Shown in pieces: positions 58,753-64,000 of a DNA stretch of 64,000 bases. The position numbers were made by a program, and so were the translations under genes. Positions within the stretch are counted from its first letter, which is position 1. Each line of letters opens with the position of its first letter. The notes under the pieces were generated by a model. It had not been told where the DNA came from, ran no database searches, and worked only from the letters and a program-made list of their open reading frames with translations. Source of the DNA: Bacillus sp. EAC (GTDB taxonomy: Bacteria; Bacillota; Bacilli; Bacillales; Bacillaceae_G); NCBI RefSeq assembly GCF_002156875.1, contig NZ_NCSY01000002.1:575251-639250 (forward strand), in the 5' to 3' direction.

Positions 58753-61338
58753 TTATTTATAAAACCTTTCCAACGCCGTAACAAACACATCGTTCTTTTC
58801 AACCGCATTGTAGAAAGGCAAGCCAATTACCTTGTATTCATTATCATCAACATAAGTAGTAACTGCTTTGCCTTCGGTAGCTAGCCTTAGCATAAAATCT
58901 TCTTTCCATTGGTCTTTATCCATAAAGATTTCGCCCTTTGGCTCTACGAATAATTGCTGTTGCTCATAGTTATCAGCGTTTTTCTTTTGAAATAGAAGGA
59001 TATAGTCAGGCTCGAACCGCTCACCAGTATCAAAGTCATAAATTGCAAGCTCGGGGAATCGCTCGTTTCTTATCAAAAACACCTTTTCATACTTTTTCTT
59101 TAAAGCATCTACAATGTGAGAAAAATACTTAACAAACTTCTTTTCTTCTGTAGTACCATAATTGTCATTGAAAACATACCAATCGCAGGTTGATAAGTCT
59201 AACTGCATATCTGCTGATACGTTATTCTGAGAAATACCTTCACCGTCGCCATGTGGATTTTCTATGTATCTTGTTTTGTTCTTCACCACATTGTGTAATT
59301 TCTTTGCAACAAATTCGAAAGTACCCTTGTATCTAACTTCGATACTGGAAATGTGTGTAGCAACTTCTTTATATAGCTTATTACAAGCAACGGATAAATC
59401 ACTTCCGCGCATATTACCATTACTAGTCAGTATTATGGTGGATTTGCCTAAATAGTCATCACTTGTGATAAACTCCCTACTGCTTTTTAAGTTAGGGAAT
59501 TTACTCTTTAACTTATTAAATTTTAATTCTTCAAAGTTACACAAAGAGGCAAAAGCAATAGAATATTCAATATCTTTTAGTCGAATAGGTTCGTGTTTAG
59601 TTTTTTTAACTTCCACGCCATCCTTGTTCTTGCTAAAAAGGTCGTATACTGTTGAAGCTCCTTGTGAAGTGTCTACAGCAATGTTCAATGCCTTTACTTT
59701 ATTGTCTATCTGTGTAACTGCTGATCTATCGACTTCAATCTTCTTGTTAGCGAATACATATCCAGTCTTATATAATTCTTCATTTTTAAAGCTATCTTTA
59801 ATCGTGTATTCAACCTCTACTTTGTTTGATGAGAGCAATCCGATTTCTTCAAGTGCTTTCCTAAGCTCATCAATGTACCTGGAGTCTTGTTTACTGTGAT
59901 AAAACATAGTCTCGCAAATACGCATGGCGCTGGTTAAATCGTCATCATATTTACGCTTATATTTTTCCTGCTCCGAATTTTCTTTGAATGGACAATATCT
60001 TGCACCTCTACCAATCAGCTGAGCCTCTTTTATTGTATAAGGTGATACCTTCTTACCACTACTTTGACGAGTTTCATATAGACGAACAATATCAAAAAGA
60101 TTTAAGACATCCCAGCCCTCATTAAGCATATCTACTGTGAAAATAATTCGATACGGATTGTTCTTACTTTCAAGTGTGTTTACTGCGAGTTGTTTTTCGA
60201 CTGAGTTGTCTGTTTCACCGTTCATAATAATACTAAAATCTTCTGCAAAGGAAGTCTTAAGCTCGGCTGCCAACATATCATAAGTAATTCCTTTTTTATC
60301 TAAATATTCAAAGCAATCCGATAATGCCTTATTTGTTCCATTGTTCAAGCCCGCTATCTGTGCACCTGTTAATGCGCTCAACTTCTCAAAAAAATATTTA
60401 TAAAAGTCTTTGCTTTCTTCAATCTTCTGAGATTTCAAAAGGATAACAGGCTTTGTTGGCTGCTTAATATCTTCAAACAGTTTTAATCTATACTGGCTTA
60501 AAACCATAGCAATCAATGTGCGTTCCCACTTATCATAGTCTGATTGCATATTCTTAAAGTCTTTTGTGTACCCGCTTGCTCTAAACTTCGCTAGAGGGTA
60601 ATCAAATATGATTTTATCCACGTACTTAGTCAAAACATTAGGGTCTTTAAGATCACAAGTGGCTGTAAACTCAAGCATAATGTTATCTTTGTTGGCTGAA
60701 AACACCCTGTCGACGCTATACTCCCAGTTTTTTTCTTCTTCTATATCAGACTTTCCCTTTTTAGTACGAGTATTTACGTGATGGGACTCATCAGAAATCA
60801 GCACAACCTTTGTATCTTCAAAGTCAGAAATAGTAATACTATTCTCCTTGGGTGCTAATAAATCCATATGTAACTTTTGTGTAGTGGTGAAGCAAATATT
60901 TATGTCGTTACCATCTACTCGCTGAAAGTTAGATACTTCTTTTATAGATACACTTTCACAATCAATTTCCATAATCTCATTAAACAAATACTTAGGCGAA
61001 AGCTTGTTTAAAAAGTTCTCCTTTGTCTTTTCAACTATGTTTTTCATATTAACAAAGAAAAGGAAGTTTCTATACCCTTGTTTATAAAGATAAAGAATTA
61101 ACCCAGCCATCATCAGCGTCTTGCCACTACCAGTAGCCATATGGAAAAGCAAGTGCAGCTGTTTGTTTTTTCTTAATCCTGAATTGTTGTAGTAAGTAAT
61201 AAAGTTTTCAAAGGCTTCTTTTTGATACTCCCTTAATTCAATATTTTCAGATAATCCAGTTTTAATATAAGTAGGTACTCCAAGAATTGCATTTACTTCT
61301 CTCAGAGTATCAAACTTCTCGTATAGGAAGTTACCCAT
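58753..61338 (-). CDS. Type III restriction enzyme, Res subunit
   Basis: An 861-residue helicase-nuclease. N-terminal SF2 ATPase: 'LREYQKEAFENF', Walker A MATGSGKT (67-74), DESHH (183-187), later 'VNTLESKNNPYRIIFTVDMLNEGWDVLNLFDIVRLYE' in pieces and 'EAQLIGRGARYCPF' (motif VI). The C-terminal nuclease part has 'FEPDYILLF' and 'LFVEPKGE', a PD-(D/E)xK site. Together with Mod it translocates from hemimethylated recognition sites and cuts foreign DNA. AGGAGGGG at the end of mod serves its ATG; the genes are two bases apart. The length is somewhat short of classical Res (~950). Confidence 0.93.
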   Translation of the reverse strand: MGNFLYEKFDTLREVNAILGVPTYIKTGLSENIELREYQKEAFENFITYYNNSGLRKNKQLHLLFHMATGSGKTLMMAGLILYLYKQGYRNFLFFVNMKNIVEKTKENFLNKLSPKYLFNEIMEIDCESVSIKEVSNFQRVDGNDINICFTTTQKLHMDLLAPKENSITISDFEDTKVVLISDESHHVNTRTKKGKSDIEEEKNWEYSVDRVFSANKDNIMLEFTATCDLKDPNVLTKYVDKIIFDYPLAKFRASGYTKDFKNMQSDYDKWERTLIAMVLSQYRLKLFEDIKQPTKPVILLKSQKIEESKDFYKYFFEKLSALTGAQIAGLNNGTNKALSDCFEYLDKKGITYDMLAAELKTSFAEDFSIIMNGETDNSVEKQLAVNTLESKNNPYRIIFTVDMLNEGWDVLNLFDIVRLYETRQSSGKKVSPYTIKEAQLIGRGARYCPFKENSEQEKYKRKYDDDLTSAMRICETMFYHSKQDSRYIDELRKALEEIGLLSSNKVEVEYTIKDSFKNEELYKTGYVFANKKIEVDRSAVTQIDNKVKALNIAVDTSQGASTVYDLFSKNKDGVEVKKTKHEPIRLKDIEYSIAFASLCNFEELKFNKLKSKFPNLKSSREFITSDDYLGKSTIILTSNGNMRGSDLSVACNKLYKEVATHISSIEVRYKGTFEFVAKKLHNVVKNKTRYIENPHGDGEGISQNNVSADMQLDLSTCDWYVFNDNYGTTEEKKFVKYFSHIVDALKKKYEKVFLIRNERFPELAIYDFDTGERFEPDYILLFQKKNADNYEQQQLFVEPKGEIFMDKDQWKEDFMLRLATEGKAVTTYVDDNEYKVIGLPFYNAVEKNDVFVTALERFYK

Positions 61339-61340
61339 TA

Positions 61341-63236
61341 CTAACCCCTCCTGTAAAAGCTATTTGTAAATGCCTTTTCTTCGTCAGTCACCTTAAAATC
61401 CTCATCGTCTATATCACACAAGTTGACATATAAAAGGTTCTTATTGATTAATTCACAAGCAAACTTTCGCTTATCCTCAAAAGATAGGTCTATAAACTCT
61501 TTTACTGAAGTATCAATTTCTTTAGGTAATACATTCTGGCTAACAAACCCCGTAGCCTTAATTTCTTCAATAATCGTTGTTATTTCTGCATCAGACTTTG
61601 CGTTTTGCACCTTTGTCATAAATATTTCGTTTAGTTCTTTAAGCTCACAGTAGACAATACTTGAATCAGTTGCAATAGATTTCATAATTGCTACATTACG
61701 TGGTAAAGTATCGGTCTCAATATATTCCATTTGTTCCACCAATATAAACTTACGATGACCTCCGTCTTTATTTATTTCCATTACAGCATGACCTGTGGTA
61801 CCGCTACCGCCAAAAAAGTCAAGAATTATCGCATCTTTGTCATTTTCGACAACGGCATTTACACAATCAATAACATTGTAAATGGATTTCGGATAAGTAA
61901 ATTTCGTATTGGGTAAAATACTTTTTAATAGCTGTGTCCCATTTAAGCTTGCATCATATTTCCTATCTGTCCAAACTGTCTTATATGTCCCAAAATCTTT
62001 TCCAATTTCAATGCCAAGCCCATCTTTAGTTTCTTTAACGCGTAAAACATTTATTATACTTTCAACTGTTTGCCTTGCATAACGCCATTTTCGCTCAATG
62101 CCATTATTGTCTATAGGATAAACATAGATTTGATTCCCATGTTTTTCATTTTGCTTCGGGTGCTCATCGTCTGTGCAAACATCTCCAAAGCCCACAACTT
62201 TACCATTTTCAACTATAATCGGATAAAAGCAATTCCTTGCATCCGTCCGCAACGATTCTCCCCCCCTATCACGAAGTTGACGCCAATCAATTTCCTCTTG
62301 TTCTATTTTTCTATTTCCAATGGCTTTTTTGCCTTTAGGTGTGACAAAAATAGCGTACTCATGTGTATATGAAAAATTTGTTCCAATAGCCCCACGAGCA
62401 TTATGAACAATAGTAATACAGTCAACATCACTATTAGGAAATATTTCTTCTATTAGTATTTGTAAACGTGCCTGTTCGTTTTTATCAATCGCTACTATTA
62501 ACACACCATCTTTGGCAAGTAGTCTTTTAGCATATTCCAAACGGTTTTTCATAAAAACAAGCCATGTTGAACGATTAAAAGTATTATTATAGGCAAATGT
62601 GTTGGCTTGACTTGTAGGGTTATACGGTGGGTCGATATAGATGCACTTAATCTTTCCCTCATACCTTTTTAATAAAGAAGACAGTGCCAAAAGATTATTG
62701 CCCTTTATAATCAAGTTATCGTTATCGCCAAAATCAGTTACAGGCTCTACACCGTCTTTTGTGTATCGTTTAGCATTTGTAAATACCTTTGGAAACAAAA
62801 GGCGATTAACTTCGTCGGGTGCAAGTGTTTCATTATAAAAAACCTCATTTCTCTTTTGGTCATCTTTGGTTTGACCACCTTCAAGCACACAATCTTTATA
62901 CGGCCATACTAGACATACGTCATTGCTTTGAACTATACTGGCACCTTTGTCATTTACCAAACCAATCTTGTTTTTATATTGCGTAAAGCTGTCTGGTAAA
63001 AACTCTTTACTGTTTACCACCCAGCCAAACTTAATGCTATCAAACACCATAACCCCATTTACATCTTTAAAGAAATGATTTTTTAGGTCAGTGTTTGACA
63101 ATAATAGAGACAATAAATTGGCATCACCTGTTAGAGCAAAGTCATATGCTTTACTTTTTAGTATGTCGCCATCTTCGCTGAGCAATCTTTCGTCTTGACT
63201 AAGTACTTCCTCGAGTATTTCTAAAAATGGTTTCAT
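61341..63236 (-). CDS. Type III DNA methyltransferase, Mod subunit
   Basis: A 631-residue beta-class adenine-type methyltransferase. Catalytic motif IV 'IYIDPPYNP' (DPPY 202-205) comes before the AdoMet motif I 'LDFFGGSGTTGHAV' (473-485), the order of Type III Mod proteins. The region between (about 230-440) is the target recognition domain, which sets the sequence specificity. The C-terminal ~100 residues are helical. CGGAGGA precedes the ATG. First gene of mod-res. I see no simple-sequence repeat inside it, so it is not obviously phase-variable. By eye less AT-rich than neighbours, which suggests acquisition. Confidence 0.95.
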   Translation of the reverse strand: MKPFLEILEEVLSQDERLLSEDGDILKSKAYDFALTGDANLLSLLLSNTDLKNHFFKDVNGVMVFDSIKFGWVVNSKEFLPDSFTQYKNKIGLVNDKGASIVQSNDVCLVWPYKDCVLEGGQTKDDQKRNEVFYNETLAPDEVNRLLFPKVFTNAKRYTKDGVEPVTDFGDNDNLIIKGNNLLALSSLLKRYEGKIKCIYIDPPYNPTSQANTFAYNNTFNRSTWLVFMKNRLEYAKRLLAKDGVLIVAIDKNEQARLQILIEEIFPNSDVDCITIVHNARGAIGTNFSYTHEYAIFVTPKGKKAIGNRKIEQEEIDWRQLRDRGGESLRTDARNCFYPIIVENGKVVGFGDVCTDDEHPKQNEKHGNQIYVYPIDNNGIERKWRYARQTVESIINVLRVKETKDGLGIEIGKDFGTYKTVWTDRKYDASLNGTQLLKSILPNTKFTYPKSIYNVIDCVNAVVENDKDAIILDFFGGSGTTGHAVMEINKDGGHRKFILVEQMEYIETDTLPRNVAIMKSIATDSSIVYCELKELNEIFMTKVQNAKSDAEITTIIEEIKATGFVSQNVLPKEIDTSVKEFIDLSFEDKRKFACELINKNLLYVNLCDIDDEDFKVTDEEKAFTNSFYRRG

Positions 63237-63296
63237 TCTTGTTTCCTCCGATATAATTCTTAGATTATGACACTATATGTGGACAAGTGATGCTTG

Positions 63297-63346
63297 TAGT
63301 AGCTTCTGATTTGTTCTAATATTTTTTATAACCTCAGAAGCTACTA
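63297..63346. promoter_or_regulatory. 13-bp inverted repeat upstream of mod
   Basis: TAGTAGCTTCTGA (63297-63309) pairs exactly with TCAGAAGCTACTA (63334-63346) around 24 bases, 60 bases before the mod start. It has no T run on the minus strand side, so a regulatory site or a remnant terminator are both possible. The rest of the 390-base gap to the IS end has no supported gene. Confidence 0.5.
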
Positions 63347-63626
63347 TATCTCGTTACACTTCTATACTTAGAGTATAACAAAGTTTACAACAATAATTAA
63401 GGCAAATGAAGTTGTGTTGGGTATATGTTTTATGGTGTCATAAATTAAAATACGTAAGCTTAAAAGATTTGTTTTTATCAGTGGTTAACCATCCCCACAT
63501 TAATCTTGGAATTAGCCAAAGCACATGTTTGGGGTATATAATCTGGGTCACAAAAAAATCACTCATAATATCAATTATGTGAGATAAATTACGTATAATT
63601 TTAATAATATAAAAAGTAGCCTATGT

Positions 63627-64000
63627 GAAGTGAACTCAAAAAGTTAGACAAATAGTTTTATGCAACTAAAGAGGATTGGACTCTGTATTGAACAGGGGAC
63701 AATCCTTTTAGTTTTATCTTAATACGCTCATGATTGTAATAGTGAATATATTCATGCAATTTCTCTATAAACTGATCCATACTGCTAAATTCTTCATTAT
63801 ATAGTAATTCAGATTTTAATAAGCCAAAGAAGTTTTCGATAACTGCGTTATCTAAACAATTCCCTTTACGGGACATACTTTGTGTAATGTTATTTTGTTT
63901 TAGTATCTCTCGGTACTGTCTCATTTGATAATGCCAGCCTTGATCCGAATGAAGAATTGGCTTCTCTCCATCATTTAAGCAGCTCAAACCCCGTTTTAAC
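63627..64000 (-). mobile_element. IS3-family insertion sequence, right part, cut by window edge
   Basis: The element ends with GAAGTGAACTCAAAA then GTTAGACA (63627-63650), just outside the transposase stop. The transposase runs to the window edge, so the rest of the IS lies beyond it. Confidence 0.85.
63658..64000 (-). CDS. IS3-family transposase (orfB), C-terminal part
   Basis: About 114 residues visible, open to the window edge. The DDE integrase core is recognisable by 'LHSDQGWHYQ' (second Asp) and 'SMSRKGNCLDNAVIENFFGLLKSE' in pieces (catalytic Glu), ending 'YYNHERIKIKLKGLSPVQYR'. This is the IS150-like group of IS3. The visible part is intact, without stops. Confidence 0.93.
   Translation of the reverse strand, partial: LKRGLSCLNDGEKPILHSDQGWHYQMRQYREILKQNNITQSMSRKGNCLDNAVIENFFGLLKSELLYNEEFSSMDQFIEKLHEYIHYYNHERIKIKLKGLSPVQYRVQSSLVA

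Noticed and set aside
59465..59899. 144-codon plus-strand frame inside the Res gene.
   Set aside because: Antisense shadow of the Type III Res coding sequence; no motif and no ribosome binding site.
61341..63236. Phase variation of the Type III mod gene.
   Set aside because: No long homopolymer or short tandem repeat was seen in the coding sequence.
63438..63566. A 42-codon minus-strand frame starting MSDFFVTQIIYPKHVLWLIP.
   Set aside because: The composition looks protein-like but there is no ribosome binding site and no family; could be a decayed gene end.
1..64000. tRNA, rRNA, CRISPR array, large riboswitch or prophage integrase.
   Set aside because: Looked for on both strands by eye; none was recognised, although a weak riboswitch could be missed without a covariance search.

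Overview
The window looks like a chromosomal segment of a low-GC, spore-forming member of the Bacillaceae. The evidence is the strongly AT-rich sequence, consistent AGGAGG-type ribosome binding sites with frequent TTG/GTG starts, short U-tailed terminators after most genes, and family content typical of Bacillus relatives: CdaS-type diadenylate cyclase, SipS-type signal peptidase, a Bce-type two-component/ABC module, DUF4395, YjcQ, YqkK-like, DUF4359 and DUF2975/YozG-like genes. I cannot name the species. No tRNA or rRNA gene, CRISPR array or replication origin was seen.

Layout. 0-25 kb is mostly single genes and two-gene operons of housekeeping or accessory type: the tail of a luciferase-like oxidoreductase, a frameshifted MerR regulator with an SRPBCC partner and a clear MerR-type promoter, cdaS, a DUF4309-GH3 fusion, hydrolases, a NERD protein, signal peptidase I, RidA, an ArsR/AHSA1 pair with a textbook operator-promoter, several unrecognised membrane proteins, a SUKH immunity-like protein, a frameshifted dihydrofolate-reductase-like gene, and rpiA lying between two ~200 bp direct repeats and next to an IS3-family remnant. 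23.9-30.7 kb is a drug and peptide-antibiotic resistance block: a DHA2 efflux pump divergent from a TetR regulator, then a BceRS two-component system convergent on a BceAB transporter with a predicted BceR site upstream of bceA. 31-48 kb returns to small regulators, enzymes and membrane proteins, including tandem DUF2975 genes with a Cro-like regulator, a second OmpR-type two-component system, a 23-residue membrane peptide ahead of a YkuE-like phosphoesterase, a GH18 hydrolase with two peptidoglycan-binding domains, and an ABC-2 export system.

48-63 kb is the most interesting part and reads as a defence island: a MazG-like pyrophosphohydrolase with an unrecognised partner; an HNH nuclease in an operon with a PLD-helicase-DUF3427 protein, convergent on a Nudix hydrolase; a PHP-domain/SMC-like ATPase (TrlF or Ppl-like) followed by a second, different HNH protein; and a complete Type III restriction-modification pair (mod, res). 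Gene remnants and IS3-family end sequences punctuate it, and an IS3-family transposase runs off the right edge.

At a larger scale, a family of ~130 bp GC-richer hairpin-forming intergenic repeats occurs in three good copies (two in tandem near 8.1-8.5 kb, one at 47 kb) and several decayed copies, all in the same orientation. Small genes with good ribosome binding sites were found at 10353-10484, 23540-23701, 37289-37360 and 47879-48013. Two gene-breaking single-base frameshifts sit in short homopolymers, so they may be real or may be sequencing errors.
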